Origin: Trichuris trichiura
Lineage: Eukaryota > Nematoda > Enoplea > Trichinellida > Trichuridae
NCBI GenBank assembly: GCA_037903355.1
Contig: JBAJFE010000013.1
Coordinates: 1 to 64,000 of the forward strand
Direction: 5' to 3'
DNA length: 64,000 nucleotides
The position numbers were made by a program, and so were the translations under genes. Below are positions 1 through 13,052 of the stretch, one piece after another (the stretch's first letter is position 1; the number at the start of each line of letters is the position of its first letter). Under the pieces are notes generated by a model. The model was given only the letters and a program-made list of their open reading frames with translations, had not been told where the DNA came from and made no database searches.

Positions 1-207
1 TACAAACACTGTTTTCTGTGATTTTTCCTAAACATTTGCTCATTCATTCCTTTGTAGAGCTTTTATTCTAGTTTTTTACAGATACAAGCCGTGGAAAGAT
101 CAATATGAAAACTTGTCGTCCCTTACCAGAAACCTAGTCTTTATGAAAGCGCTTTATGGCCGATGAAGTTCAGCTAACCCTCTACGCATAGAGGGGGAAG
201 CGATGCT

Positions 208-1248
208 CTAACGATCTTCACGCGCAGTTGTTTCAAGAGCGTAAAACCTTCAAAGGCTTCGAAAGCAACGGTGCTTTTTTGATCGTCACCCTATACTTTG
301 CGTAGGGCACGTATAAAGTCATCAATAGATGGCAAAAGCGCACAGCCGCAAAACATGCAGTTATGATAGCTCTCCTAATAACGTCGAGCATTAGAGAAAA
401 ACCAGCTTCGTATGCCTGCGGTTATCTAACATTATCTTCAAGTCTACAAACAAGAAAATTCATTCTGGTGGCAATAGAAAGCCGGTTTCCCTGCTTTCGA
501 CACGCAACGCGACGAAATGAATCATGAGTTTAAAAAAACGGAAAATCATACCAAGGCATCCTTCAGATTATCTATCAACATATCAAGGCTTTCAGAGAGG
601 GCTTCACACTAAAGAATATAAAGATTGGCTGGCAAGAAAGTACGGAGGCAGTGAGCCCAAATTCTTACGTCTGCTACTCGTTTGATGGCCAACATGCAGA
701 ACAATTTGAAAGCACGCTTGTACTGAGCCTGCAATATGTAGGCCAATGTCGTTAGGGAGGAGGGTTCACGGGTGCAATAACGCAAAAGGACATCTACCAC
801 GATCTTTTCGTCTTGAAGAGCTTCTGCCAATTCTGTTAGAACCGTTTTGCATTCTTCGCACAACTTCCCACCGGTGCTCGTTTCACCATTGGAAAGATCG
901 CTTGGAAACTACAACATATTGTCGAGACGCAAGTCGCGAAGAAGGCATAGCTAGAAGAGGTGCGCTTACGCTAGGCACCATCTGAACCATTATTCCTGGT
1001 TCCTTGACCAAAGGATAATTTTTCGGGAATCGATTCTCCATAAGCATAACCTTCTTAGCATCCGTATAGGCAAAATTGCTTGAGCCATCTTGCTCACCCT
1101 GGATTACACCACCACGAATGCCTGAATAGGAGGAAACGATATTTATCCAACGCGTTGCTTATCCTAAATCTGTTGACCATAGCAACAGAGATAAAGGCAT
1201 ATTACCTGCTGCAAAAAGAAGAGGGACAACAAGATAAAAGGCGAACAT
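208..1248 (-). CDS. secreted saposin-like (SapB) protein
   Basis: Spliced gene. Exon 1 (1248-1206) encodes a start Met and hydrophobic signal peptide MFAFYLVVPLLFAA. Exon 2 is 1121-970, exon 3 908-669, and exon 4 starts near 608 with a GTATGA donor near 552. Introns are 61-84 bp with GT-AG ends and matching phases. Exon 3 has the start of a saposin-B domain: LCEECKTVLTELAEAL, 24 residues from the second Cys to the next Cys, then SSLTT and a QAQYKRAF segment where the family has VDxYxPAI. The usual fourth Cys before that segment is missing. Exon 4 (CEALSESLDMLIDNL) may begin a second half-domain. The last exons are uncertain; the stop at 210-208 is my best guess. SapB proteins bind or disturb lipids; nematodes secrete many. 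The precise role is unknown. Confidence 0.6.
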
Positions 1249-1581
1249 TCCGACGAGCGACCGACCAAACCGACCAGTCGCTAAGAGTAGCAGAGTCGCA
1301 ATATAGCACTTGCAGTGAAGCAGGCCAACTTATCACAGCGCAAATTTCGTCAGCTGCCGCCCGCTAAACTTGTGCTTTGACATTGACTGGGTAACAACTG
1401 GCGCGCCACACTGTCATGTGACCATTATGCGTGTGTGCTAAATATCCGTTCTGACGAGGTCATAAATCCCAATTGGTCGATGGCCATTCGTTCCCTCTGG
1501 CAGCGCATCGTTTGATCTCATCTATGAGCTAACGGAGCATCTGTTCATGTCCGTTTCGTTGCAGGAATGCCCTTACGGCGG

Positions 1582-2228
1582 TTAATAATAGCTGGGAAAA
1601 GTGGAACGGCTGCCGAAGGCTAATTTAGTAACCCATTCTGCGAAGTGAAAAAAGTTCGCTGACGCTGAAGGTAAGGCGCCATCGCCACCCTGACCCTTAT
1701 CGATGGCACTTTCTGTTTTTTCCGGGCCAACAATTGCTAGTCATTTTCACCGACTTGTCACTCGCAGCGTAATTTCAACATGTTCAACAACGAAAACAAC
1801 AACAACAATAATAATTGGGAAATTGCACCTAGGCAGCGCGTTCGAACTTAAAGCTTCGTTAAATGTATTCTTGGCAGTTTCCGCGGCAGAATGCGTATTG
1901 AGGAAAATGCGGATCTTAAACGCATCCGCACTGAGCAACTGCGCGCAGTGAAAAGGCATATTGTCAAACTTCTACCATTTCCTGCAGTTACGTCAATTGT
2001 TCTTAGCAAATTGCCCCATTAACTATTTTGCATTTTGAAGATGAATGCTCATCAACTTTGCCGCGCTGTTGCCAACTGAGTCTATTGGAAGACTATGCCC
2101 AAAAGTTGCAGTTTTCCCACGTGCTATATGGGCCTTCAAAAGGAAAAAAACATGGCTGAAATGAGCAAGAGTACGAATGCTCCTATTTCTGCAAGAGCAA
2201 TTTTGGCTGCGTCGAATTCCGCCGCCAT
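1582..2228 (-). CDS. unrecognised small gene, possible membrane protein
   Basis: Exon-like pieces on the minus strand. An ATG at 2228 opens MAAEFDAAKIALAEIGAF followed by a hydrophobic stretch VLLLISAMFFSF and a stop unless spliced. A second piece at 1938-1829, after a gcgcgcag acceptor and before a GTGCAA donor, reads LLSADAFKIRIFLNTHSAAE and on to ALPR. A third open piece ends at TAA 1584-1582 with HFAEWVTKLAFGSR near the end. I could not make the second and third pieces join in phase, so the model may be wrong or may be two genes. The family is not recognised. An (AAC)n-type microsatellite at about 1790-1815 lies in the putative intron. Confidence 0.3.
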
Positions 2229-5200
2229 TTTCCAAAGACCGCCGGCGATGCCCATCTGTTAGCGATTGGACACCTGCAAAAGAAGCTGTTCCGAAATTAA
2301 CTTCCTATCCAACTCGAAGATCGCGCTCAGCCTGATAAACTTTGTCAAAGTAAAGTTACGATCGTTAGGAGTTTTACAGAATTCCTATACTAAACGTATA
2401 GAGTTGTGACAAACGGAGCAACACCACTTTTGGAAAAGAGGAGTTGCAGCCTTATAAGTTAGAATAAACAAAGGAAGTGGAGGAAGATCTATCGAGGAAA
2501 GAAAGAAAAGGTTGCGAAACGCTTTTTCATTTCCTCAAGCTAGGTAGCTGTAACGTTCAAAGAAAGAATGGCGCCAGTTGACGCCATATAGTTGAATCTT
2601 CCAAGGCAAAGAGAAGACGCGTGAAGCAATAAGGCACTATGCGGAAAAAGGAAGTAAAATGCCGAGCTAACAAAAAAGCCAAACAAAAATATGCTTAAAA
2701 ATGTTGGCTGAATAAACTTTCCGACCTAAAATGCATACTGATGATATGCTGCTTAATGAAAAAAGTGAATCAGCCCTCTATAAAATAATACTTCAGAGAT
2801 AACACAGACTGACCAGCGTGTGCGTTTTTCAAATACACACACTGAAAATGCCGAGATTAAAATCTGCAGACGATACACAGAATCTGCCTAGAGGATGTTT
2901 GCAAGCGCGTTGGCAAACGCAATGTGCAAACAGACTGTCAACTTCTGTCTGGAAATGGTTATGCAATTTTCAGCGGCAAACCATTGCATCAACGCATAAA
3001 TATGCGCATTCGTATTAAACGGAAAGCAATGAGTCACCCTGCAGCAACAATGATGTCGTTAACGATTTGCTCTCGGCTGGGACTTTTCAGAAAAATTTAA
3101 CGCATCAAATACAAGTTGTACAAAGAACGTCGGCACTTTCGATGGGTCCTATATTTGCCTATTGAACTCATCAGAGGCCTGTCCTAACCGCTTTCGATTT
3201 CCTCACGCTTTTACGCAGGCAAGGTAAGTGAGAAAGCTTTTCAAAAAACGTGTGCTTGAAAAAAGTGGTCTATTATTAATGAACACGAAAGGTAACTTGC
3301 TCTCTCGCGGCTATTGCAAAAAAATAGACGTTTTACGCTTTACTGCTTAGAAGCAGTTCAAACTCAAGCATATGACCCTACAAGCATTTGTGTTCGCTAG
3401 TTCGTTCACGCTTTTGAACATAATGGGTTTTAGCGGGTTTCTATTACTAAAAAATAGTCGCATATTATGAAGCCCAAATTCGGAAAATTACTTAAAACTA
3501 TTCTGCCATTATTAACAAAACTGGAAACAGCTCAAAAACGTTTTAAAAAACAAATACTTTCTTCCTTCGCGAAATTGATTATAAAAACGTGAAAGCTGAA
3601 AAGTATTTCTGTCTCATTCCTCTAAAGACAGGTTAGACACGCTGCATGCAAACGCGTCCTATTTAAGCTCTCCTACGGCGAACGCGCTGAAAAAGGAGAT
3701 GTTTCCTAACAGCAAGCGGATGTTCGCTGGTCAGTTTTGGTAATGCTTTACCGATCGGTCGGTATTTTGATTTTAAAAAAATGCAAAATCTTCATGCTGA
3801 ATCTTGATACGGTTTTGTATTTTGCCGGGGTTTTCGATTTCCGAAACTAAACCAAACAAACGCTCTACCAATAGAAACCCCGAAAAACGGGTAACACAAT
3901 GCCGTATGGAAGTTGGCTGGGAAGCACCCAATATTCAAGAAATGCTAAATTAGAATACTGTAGGAATAAACCAGTGGGACCTATTTGCAATGACAAATAT
4001 CACATTTTTGAAAATGGGTAGTCACTGTCTGGCAACAAACATAATCAACAAAATACTTGCCAAAGAAGAGCGTAGCTGTTCTTGAAGTCATTCGTACTGA
4101 CATTGCCGATTTCGTATGATCAGTTGACATCTTGAAAAATTTTCGACATTGCTTCTACAAGTTTTCGAATTGGAGTCACGGTAAACCCAAACAGGTGTAC
4201 GAACGTTGTTTTCTAAGCACGATCAAAGATAAACGCTTTGAAGTTGGACTAACAAAACGCACCTGGCATTATCCCGCCGCTTGCCAAGGGATGTCCTCTA
4301 GTAGTAATTCAAAACAAAAACGAAAAAGAACCGAAATGGTAAAAGAGTTGGAAATTTTGCTTTAAATGAATACGACTACTTCAACGCAGATGTTGCTGAA
4401 ATCTGAAAGGCCAAAAATAAAACCCTCAATTACTATAAAACAAAATCGTGAACGCTGTGTGTGGGATTATGGAATAGTCACATAATTTTACAAGTTCCCA
4501 TAAATAGTAAAAACAAACACACATGTCTCAAGAAATGAACAGACACTCAATTACATGAAGCTAGCTAAAGCTACCTTAATTTTTTTTTGTCAGAAACTGC
4601 GAGCGTTCGGAGTGTTGAATGAATATGAGGAAGCTTTCGGTAAAAGCCTTACGTTTAGGCAATTATAACATTAAAACGATGTCCTAATCTCCACAACAAA
4701 AGCCGCGGCTATACAAAGATAAAAAGCAACCAGATTCAACTAATGCATGAAAAGTTCCAAACAACTTTGTTACATGATTATGTGCACTTGGAAATGATTG
4801 TTCTTAATTGTTAATATTAAGGACATAACTCACGAAAACTTATCAATACTAAGAGAAGAACGGCAAAGACTTGAAAGGTCTCCAATTCGAAAATCTCCAT
4901 TACTAGCGGGTACAGATTTTTTAATGGTATGTTTGAGTAGAAGGCTGGCAAATTAACTCACAGCATACACGCACGCTAGAAACGAATATACAACCTGGAA
5001 AAACTATAGCGACATTTTGAGATAACGTTGCGAGTTCACACAGCGGTTACTAAAAGGTTTATATTACAAAACTCTAAAATATCCTGCCTATACACATTAT
5101 CTTGAAGTATAAAATAGTCACGCGTAAAATTGGTCACTGATAGAGTTCTTCTCGGTACAAAATAAATGTTTCGGTAATATGTCATGCATCAGCAGGTCTT

Positions 5201-6367
5201 CGTTATTACTGTTCTTTGTAAAATGAGCGAAATAACGCACTTGAGGAATGGTGCAGCTCCGTACTTCGGAAAATCTGAAAATGAAAGCACCGATGAAGAA
5301 AATGCGGCTTACTTCCTACTAATCATCTTATGTAATCGAATTTTGTCTCACTATCATCAATACTCCACTTTTATTTTGCTGTTGCTAATTTTTTATCACA
5401 TTTACTTGTTTATCTGCTTGAGGTATTTTCGTTTTTCTTCATTCTTACCGATTCCATTATAATTGTCAGCTGGCCACAAGTTGCTACGTTAATCAAGGAA
5501 AGTTCTTTCCTTTTTAAACTCATGTTGCTCATCTTTAAGCCATTCTTTTATTCTGCTTTGGAAACGGCGCGTGATTTGCGTCAAAAGTTGTCCCAAACGA
5601 AAAACTTAGAAAAACTCATAATTTCCTCTATTCAATGTAAACATTTACATCATAAGAAAAGGGTGCGTAAAAGGACCGTACGCCAGTTGTCATTCCAATA
5701 TTTTGATGATTCATGTGAATTATAGCAATCTGAGACCGAATTTCGCAAAAGCAAGCCAACCGACCAGCTACGTATGTTTGGCTAAAATGAATTCACAATC
5801 GGAGTGGTAAAAACTAAGCTTGAAATAATTTTTCTTTATACACATGCATTCGCCGCGAATAACCTCAAAAAACTGAGAAGAAACTATTACGGAAAACAGT
5901 GGAAATTTATCTCAGAATCCAGCGGCAACTGAACTTGCTTATCCTATATGATTTTTGATGTAGTACCTTAGGGACAGCAACGTTTCGAATTTTTTAAAGT
6001 ATGTTAAGCAACTAACATTAAAAATTATTAATAAATTACCACGGATGGACTTTTTCGCATCTCGGAAAGGCGTAGCGCTATTTTAGTGAGAAAGTACTGC
6101 AAGTTTTGGACCTGCACATCTTTAACTTTTAAATACTCACTATTGTAAGATGCGAAAGAATTTATCACAACAACGCCTTAATGGCATAACAATCTAAGAC
6201 CAATCGTAAAAGGATAAACGTTGTTGGATTTGACGCAAAATGCTGCAGATGACTATAGGAAGGTGCCGAAGAGTTGGCAAGTAGAAATGGACATTCCACC
6301 TACAGTCGAATGCAATTAGTTTGTATAAGTATTAAAATGACGAACGATTAACCTTATGACTTACATT
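2229..6367. other. 4.1 kb without a supported gene
   Basis: AT-rich DNA. Open frames here (for example + strand 2818-3018, 4132-4365, 5184-5462) have no start context, splice partners or recognisable domains, and I reject them. Runs of T/A are common. No RNA gene was seen. Confidence 0.6.
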
Positions 6368-7946
6368 TCAATCGTAAAAGGCTAAACGAGCGTGCCAGGC
6401 GACGCTCGTGACAGCTGATACCGTGCGAAACTGGTGGACCACTTTTCTTGGCAGTACATAAATATCATTATCATACAATTGCAGTACGGCATATCGTATT
6501 CCTAGCTGACGAAGTTGATTCAGTTTGGCCACATCTACCCATTGCCTGCATTGGGTCATCGGTGGTTCAAATAAGTCAATATTCAGTAGGGAAACAACTC
6601 TTTCGAAATCAGCAGCATGAAAGCAGACAACTTCTTTAACCACTCGGTTTAGATTCGGTCTAAGAATATTGTATTTAAATTTTTCTTCAATACAACTGTC
6701 CAAAACAACGCCAACCTATCTTCACCATGTACAGCCTTTAAAACGGCAACAGCAGCGGTGGTTTTGCGTTCAGCGCCGCCGTCAACATGATCCGCGTGAC
6801 AATGTGTTCTGTCTTCAAACAGTACTGCTCTTTGGTCCATTATTTTCACCCTGCCAGTGGAAGGCGCGCTAACTTGCCTAACTTCTTTCCTGCTCAAACC
6901 ATTCTATTAAAAGTTAAAAAGAAAACTTAACAACACATACCTTCGACGTTTAGGCTTGTTTGGCCGATTACTAGACTCGGTTGATACATACTGCTCGCCT
7001 GGTCTTATCCACATTATTGGTCCGTCATTGCTGTCCCTACGGTTCATCTTTGACAAAGAAGTAAGGCTTCCCCAAGGCATGATAGGCTTGAGGAAGGGAG
7101 ACCTAATAAATAAAAACAACGACTATGCTTAGCGGAAGTGAAAAATTGATACAGGTGCCGGTATTCTTGTTTTTCTATTATTACTAAGGTACAGCTTAGT
7201 CGTCGCTTACCGTTCCAGAACATTGAGAAAACCGGGAAAAAAGCCACCGGATTCTTCTTGCTTGGTGTCAACAAGCGTGATTGCTAACATCGGGCCGGCA
7301 CGAAAGGTGCCTTCGTTGTACGAGGCGCGCACCATGTCGGCATATTCTCCTAATGTGGTCGTTTGCACTTCTTGTCGATTAATCAAACTTCCGGTTTTCA
7401 CCACTAGTTCCGAATAGTTATGAGCAAAGTACTCAAAAAAATTTGGCAAATTTCTGGCCCCATTTCGAATAATGCCCATTACGTGGTTGGGCACTTCATT
7501 GGTCTCCGACATCGCAAAAGCCAAGAAGAACTTGGCGAATTGAGCCAACTCAATGTCGCTGAGCCCTGACAAATGGTCATGGTCGACTTGAACCACAAGC
7601 GCTTGGCCATTGGGATGCTGCTCAGTTTGAATAAAACTACGGAACTTCTGCTGCGTGAGTGAGCCACTGCCGTCATTGCTCGACAAAGAGCCATCCTTTG
7701 GTATACGTTTGGCATGCGCTATTGAGCTCGCAATACCATCAGGCGCAAAGGCAGACAGGTCGAACTTGTGCACTGGATGCATGGGTGAGGCAAGGCACCC
7801 TGTTTCACGTTGCAGGCCAAAAAAATTAAGCGAGCGAAAATATACACTCGAATCAATCTTGATGCCTTCGACCGCGGGCTCGCTTTTGCACTTTTCTTCA
7901 TCGGCTGTCTCCATCACATTCTTCATCAATCGCCTTATCGTTGAAG
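6368..7946 (-). CDS. RSBN1: RSBN1/DPY-21-family JmjC histone demethylase, 5' exon(s) unresolved
   Basis: Four joined exons: 7946-7211, 7102-6941, 6889-6726 and about 6684-6368, stop TGA at 6370-6368. Introns are about 41-108 bp. Conserved RSBN1 blocks run in order: [80 protein letters not shown], then [17 protein letters not shown]. The HAD tripeptide supplies the H-x-D pair and VVHQF the distal His expected of the Fe(II)/2-oxoglutarate site. DPY-21 in C. elegans removes H4K20me2 in dosage compensation; the same chemistry is inferred. The 7946 end follows a strong tttcag acceptor, so the N-terminal exon lies upstream; none convinced me. The intron before the last exon would be only about 41 bp and its acceptor is a guess. 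Confidence 0.9.
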
Positions 7947-8940
7947 CTGAAACAGGACGGAAGAAAATTAAAAACCGTTGTACAACACTCACTAATCAAA
8001 AACGCTGGAATTGGTCCGACGCGGACGTAAAAATCAAAACACCACAAATGAATACACGACAGTACTCCCCGTAAGCTCAATAGAAAATGAACCTGACTAT
8101 TTTACATTCTCTTTTTTCTTCTTGAAAAGGTTAGGTTGGCTAGCAGTCGATCGCGCGGATGAAGCGAATGAATAAATGCAAAGCGGTAAGCTAAAAATGT
8201 ATCTGCTATTTTTGCTTTTGCAATTTTTACAAACAACGCTTGGCAGCGGTTATTGAAAATGCAATTTTTCATTGCGGTTTTGTAGGTTTACATTACTGTT
8301 AGGGAAGCGGCTTATTCTACAATTGTAAATAAGCAAGCTTGGTAGAGCTTTCTGGCCTCTCGTAGGGCGGTCTCTCTTGGCTTCTATATCCGCTAAGAAT
8401 CATTACGATTATTACCTAAACGTCAAATGGTTACAAAAACACTAACGCATAAGTAAAGTGGCTGCGTAAAGAATCTACAAAAGGATTTTGATACTTTAAA
8501 GCCTTCCTCTTCAGGTAAGTTGAAATAAATAATAATTACGTACTTATTTTCTTAGTTAAAATTTCTTTTCGTCGGAATAGCTTTGATGTCAAGCTTTTAA
8601 AAAAGCAACCGCAGGTTTGCTTGAGCAGCAACTGTTACTACAAACAAAAATAGCAAACACAAAAATCATTTGATACCGTACTGTATATTTGTACGTAAGT
8701 ATCATTTATTGGTTATCCGCTTTTATGTTGCAAGACGGTTTTTGCAGCGGGTTTTGGTAACATCCTTGGCTTCTTAAAGTAGCATTTGCCCATTATTTTT
8801 AGCTTTCTTTGCTTACTGCCTTATCTTAGTAAGGTTAGCTTGAACTGCAGCGAAAAACGAGCGCATTCAAGTTTCATTTAAGCCTACAAAAGCTTTCTTT
8901 GGAAAGCTCGTTGTTTCACCCTGTAAAGGTCGCAAAGCCG
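7947..8940. promoter_or_regulatory. shared upstream region between divergent RSBN1 and RFWD3
   Basis: About 1 kb between two divergently transcribed genes. It should hold the first exon(s) of RSBN1 (an open stretch before a GTGAGT donor near 7992 is a candidate) and promoters of both genes. No specific element was recognised. Part of 8100-8900 is AT-rich without open frames. Confidence 0.4.
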
Positions 8941-11364
8941 ATGACGGATGATCATCAGAAGGAATTGGGTCTTCAGGACAGCTTTGACCAGTCGAATGAG
9001 TGCCGGGTATTGCTGCTCGTCTTCAGTGGTAGCCACTAATAACAGCTATTGTTTAGTTTTGTACAATCTGCTTTGAGCAGTATGTGACAGCAGGTGGACA
9101 GCGGCCGGCTTGTTTGCCATGCGGACATTTGTTCTGCTTGAGGTAAAAATGCAAAATAACAAAAATGTGTGTGCTCGTAGCAACGTTGTTAGGTGCTTGG
9201 AAATTTGGAGTTCGGAGCGTCCTGGGCGAGTGTCACTATGCCCGACGTGCAAACGGCGTTTCCGAAGGAAGGATATCCGTACGCACTTTGTACAAGGAAT
9301 AAAGGTAACGGAACTTTTTCCGACGAGCGCATAAAGACTTGTTTTCATCTGCCCGCAGGCAACGGACAACAGCGAGCTCATGGATGCAATGAAAATCATA
9401 CAGGATTACAAAGAACGCATGAAACGTGCGGAAATGGAGCTGGCTAACGCGAAATACGAAGCAACCCAACAGCGAGCCGAGTACGAGAAACTGTGCAATC
9501 GCTTAGAAGAAATGAAAAGGTATGCAATTTTACCAACGGAATTTCATTCCTATATATGGCTACTTAGCTAGAAACCGTAGGTTAGAAGCAACTTTCAGCC
9601 AGTTGTTAATATTATAAAGTACGGGGTACCGACAAATATGGTTTGGCACCGATTATCGGAGGGGTTACCCTTAGGGAGGGAATTTAGCCGTACAGCTGTT
9701 TTGGTAGTATAATTATTCTTTTCATATCTATATTTGCATGTTGGACTTTCAGGAAGTTGCAGGAAAGACCTTCGAGTTGCTTGTTAAGCTGTTCGCAACG
9801 GCCAGCGAGTCAGTCCAAGGAAAGGCCACGCGCCGAAATTAGGGAAACAATTACCGTTCAAGGCCACATTGAACTTCGCGTCATGACGATACAGCCCGAA
9901 AAGGCGATCATGCTCTCGTCGTGTCATTTCCAAAAGTTCTTCCCTGGCTATAGTGCTGCTAAGGTTGCCAAAAGGCAACTGCCTCTGTCCATTAGGTGAC
10001 CCTGTCGCTGGTTTCAGGTTGACTTGCATACAATGCAGTATGTCGGCAGCAGTGTATTGCACACAATGCGAATTCGGGATATGCAATTTTGCCCGACGGG
10101 TGATTCAACCTTCCTGACATGTTCAATGGATAAGTTGATGAAAGTTCACAATAGTGACAACTTTCAGCATATTGCAAGGTTGCAGAGATGTTGGCAAAGT
10201 TGTGGAAAACGGCTGCAACTATTTTTTTTCTTGCAGCATACGTCTCAATAGCCAAGTGTGGAGCTGTTGCTACGACTCCGACGACCCCCACCGCGTATTC
10301 GCCGGTACGTCTACTGGACAAGTTAAGCTTTACGACCTTCGAATGGTACGAAGCTCCGACGATTGCGATATCCCCGTTTTGGACGTGTGCAATATGAGGA
10401 AGCCCATTTTGTCATTGCGATGGTCAGAGTTCCAATCGGATACTCGCATGTAATAGACATCCTATTTTGCTGCTAACCACCTAATGTCTTTTCTTAAGCC
10501 CAAGCGGCTTAATGATTGCGTCTACTTCGGAATGCGCTTTCTACGCAAAATCAATGGGTGACAATGAATTCATTGGACAGACGCTTCCGTTGGATGGTAT
10601 ATGCTGGCCATGTTAAAGATACCGTTGATTGCTTGTATGTACTTTAAGGCCGAATCACGTCGCTTTTTCTTGACAATTCGACTGGTCACTTTTTGGTCTC
10701 AATGGGACCAAACAGTCGCGTTCCAACGTGCCAACACTTTGTAAATGAATCATGTAGAATGCTCAATGCTTTTCGAATGTTCGTTCATTTCAGTTTTGCA
10801 ATCTGCAAAGAAGGAACAGCGAAAACTGGTCGCCAGAAGATCTCTACGAGCTTTGCATCGTTCGGCGATTCGGAAGTAGCTCGAAGCAAACGGTGCTCAG
10901 CAGAAATTGCCTCTTCCGTTACGCTGACCAAACGACGGGTTCGCTTAATTCGGTAGCCGCAGTCTACGACGAGTACAATCATCAGGTTGGTCACACCATT
11001 TGCATATATTCAAATATTTCCCAGCAAAGTATATTTTTAAAAGATATACATAGTAAACAGAGTGAATCTTGAGGGCGCGAGATTAAAATCAAAAAAAGAA
11101 TGTGTAACTTTAGTTTAGATAAAAGATTATTTAAAGATTTAAGAAACCGGCATTCGCCGCGCTTTTAACGGATGGGTAAAATTCTTGCAGATCGAACTAT
11201 GGAATATGGATACCAATGAAAGAACCCATTGCGCAGCGGTGCCCGGCGACTCGGACGATTTTGATCATACAATTTACGATTTAACAACGTACAATCGACC
11301 CGACGGTTGCCAGTTATTATTTGCGCTTAGCAAACGTTGTTTGTACTCGTACGGTCTGCTTTAA
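8941..11364 (+). CDS. RFWD3: RFWD3-type E3 ubiquitin ligase (RING, coiled coil, WD40)
   Basis: Eleven exons: 8941-9006, 9081-9142, 9193-9304, 9359-9519, 9753-9963, 10018-10178, 10237-10449, 10499-10596, 10649-10740, 10794-10985 and 11191-11364 (stop TAA). Exons 2-3 give a RING half: CLPCGHLFCLRCLEIW and then SLCPTCKRRF. Exon 4 is a charged coiled coil (IIQDYKERMKRAEMELANAK). Exons 6-7 match RFWD3 WD40 blades: HTMRIRDMQFCPTGDS, NSQVWSCCYDSDD and GTSTGQVKLYDLR. The last exon ends with a blade beginning IELWNMDTNER. RFWD3 ubiquitinates RPA and RAD51 at stalled forks in interstrand crosslink repair; the same role is inferred. The first RING zinc ligand is not obvious, so the first exon may be mis-modelled. 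Three donors read GTTG rather than GTAAG or GTGAG. Confidence 0.88.
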
Positions 11365-12107
11365 CTGTCGCTCATGTCGTCCGTGGCTGCAAGTAAAAAA
11401 CATTTGCCACTTCGAAATTTGCATACCAACCAAAAGCGCAGATCCAATGGGCAAATTGACTCGCTGCAAAGTGGTTATGCAAATTTACTACGCCATAAAT
11501 GCTTCTTTGAATTGACGGTTCGTCAAAGGGCGAGAAACGATAGGGAAAAAATGAGGCTGTCATTCCCGACATTTTTTCGGCTGGCCAATGAACGTTACGC
11601 GGTTGGAGGACATTCGTTGGAAGAGAATTCGGAAATTTTATGTCTATTAAGCGGCAAGAGTACTGTGTCATTTCGAAAGTGACTTTACGAAGGGAGAGCC
11701 AACACGTCGCTATTGTTGCCGAACGCTATCGGTCACTGCAAAGTAGCAGTCGATGCGCTAATTCGCCGAACAAATTGGTCCCATAAGTGGAGTAAGTATC
11801 AAGTTTTCTCCATGTTTTAGCTGTTGGCGCTTTCCGCTAAAAGTATAACCTTCAGTCCAAATCGATCGCAACGGCTTCAAGAAATGGCCATTTTTGATGC
11901 GACCGGAACCACCTGGGCATTCCATTCTTCCGGATCAGCGTAACGCTCACATTAAGACCGTGTAGATTGAACGGCCGCTTGGCGTTTTGCTAATACTCTT
12001 AAAGATTCGATAGAGTGCTATTTGAACAAATTGACCAACTTTAACGACGACATAGCGGGCCGCCATTGTATTGTGTGGTCAAGGCGTCTCGACGGAAAGA
12101 GGAACGA
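11365..12107. other. intergenic, probable homeobox-gene upstream DNA
   Basis: Overlapping open frames of about 100 codons occur on both strands near 11372-11682, but neither has a sensible start or splice context. The region lies between the RFWD3 stop and the homeobox start and probably carries the latter's promoter. Confidence 0.4.
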
Positions 12108-12917
12108 ATGAATGCTTCATGGTTCCATCCTGGTCAAACCTTATTACCTTTGTGCAAGGGTCAGCAGTTTTTGCATCGTCCTCCGAATAGTGTTATTTTG
12201 TCACCTTTTTCAATCGACCATCTGTTGGGCACCTGTTCAGCAACGGCCGGTCGGAAATCCCCATGGTCCGTAGCCGCAACTTTGCCCAAGCTGTCCAATG
12301 CGCCACTTGGACCACATGAATCGTGGATTTTTAACTCCAACCCGGCAGCAACAACTCTGTCCTTACCTTACGTCGGTGCGTATACATCATTTGCTCTTTT
12401 TTTTAAAAATTATCTTGTATGCAAGCGATAATTGCTAATTGCTCTACGCCCACGCAGCTGTCCAGCAGTCGTATCAAACGCAGACGAATGTTGGGCACTT
12501 CAAAGAGACCAACCGAAAAAGACAAGTCTACAACAAGCTGCAAGTAGAGCATCTGGAAGCTGCATTCCAAGTGGGAAACTTTTTCGCTTAGTCGCCTTTC
12601 ACATACTTCTCTTTCTAACCAGCAGAGTAGCATGTACGTAACAGCTCAGCAGCGTAACCGTTTAGCGCGGGAATTGAACCTTACCGAAGGGCAGGTGAAG
12701 ACATGGTTTCAAAATCGCAGGCAAGTTAAAAGCCTGTCTACGTTGTCGCGCAGTGTAGTACGCATGCAACATTGGGCGTTGCATTCAACACGTGCGCCCC
12801 CACCGTCGTTTCATTGGGTTTATCAATTTCAGAACAAAATGGAGACGCCAAGTTCTCAGCCGGCTGTACGCTACTCGCAAGGCAAAAGGAAACGAAGCAA
12901 GGAAAGGTGTGGCATAG
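12108..12917 (+). CDS. ANTP/NK-like homeobox transcription factor with eh1 motif
   Basis: Four exons: 12108-12375, 12458-12570, 12626-12720 and 12833-12917 (TAG). The ATG at 12108 starts MNASWFHPGQ. Exon 1 carries SPFSIDHLLG, a good engrailed-homology-1 motif (F-x-I-x-x-L/I-L) that recruits Groucho. Exons 2-4 assemble a homeodomain: NRKRQVYNKLQVEHLEAAF, then TAQQRNRLARELNLTEGQVK, then TWFQNRR and TKWRR. Helix 3 has the W-F-x-N-R core with Q50. The third intron (12721-12832) starts with AG|GCAAGT, a GC-AG intron, and only that splice restores NRR-TKWRR. Exact class is uncertain: helix 3 resembles HHEX, BARX and NK-like proteins. The protein is short (about 185 aa) with almost no tail after the homeodomain, so it is probably a nuclear repressor. 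Confidence 0.9.
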
Positions 12918-13052
12918 CGCCAGGGTTCGTTTAAGCCGTCACGTTTCTATTTTGCGCTGCAAAGCTCCGTTGACGGACAAAATGTCAACAAGTAAAAACA
13001 AATGAATACTGAACAATACTAATCGACCTGCCTGCCGCTCTGCACCTTTGAG

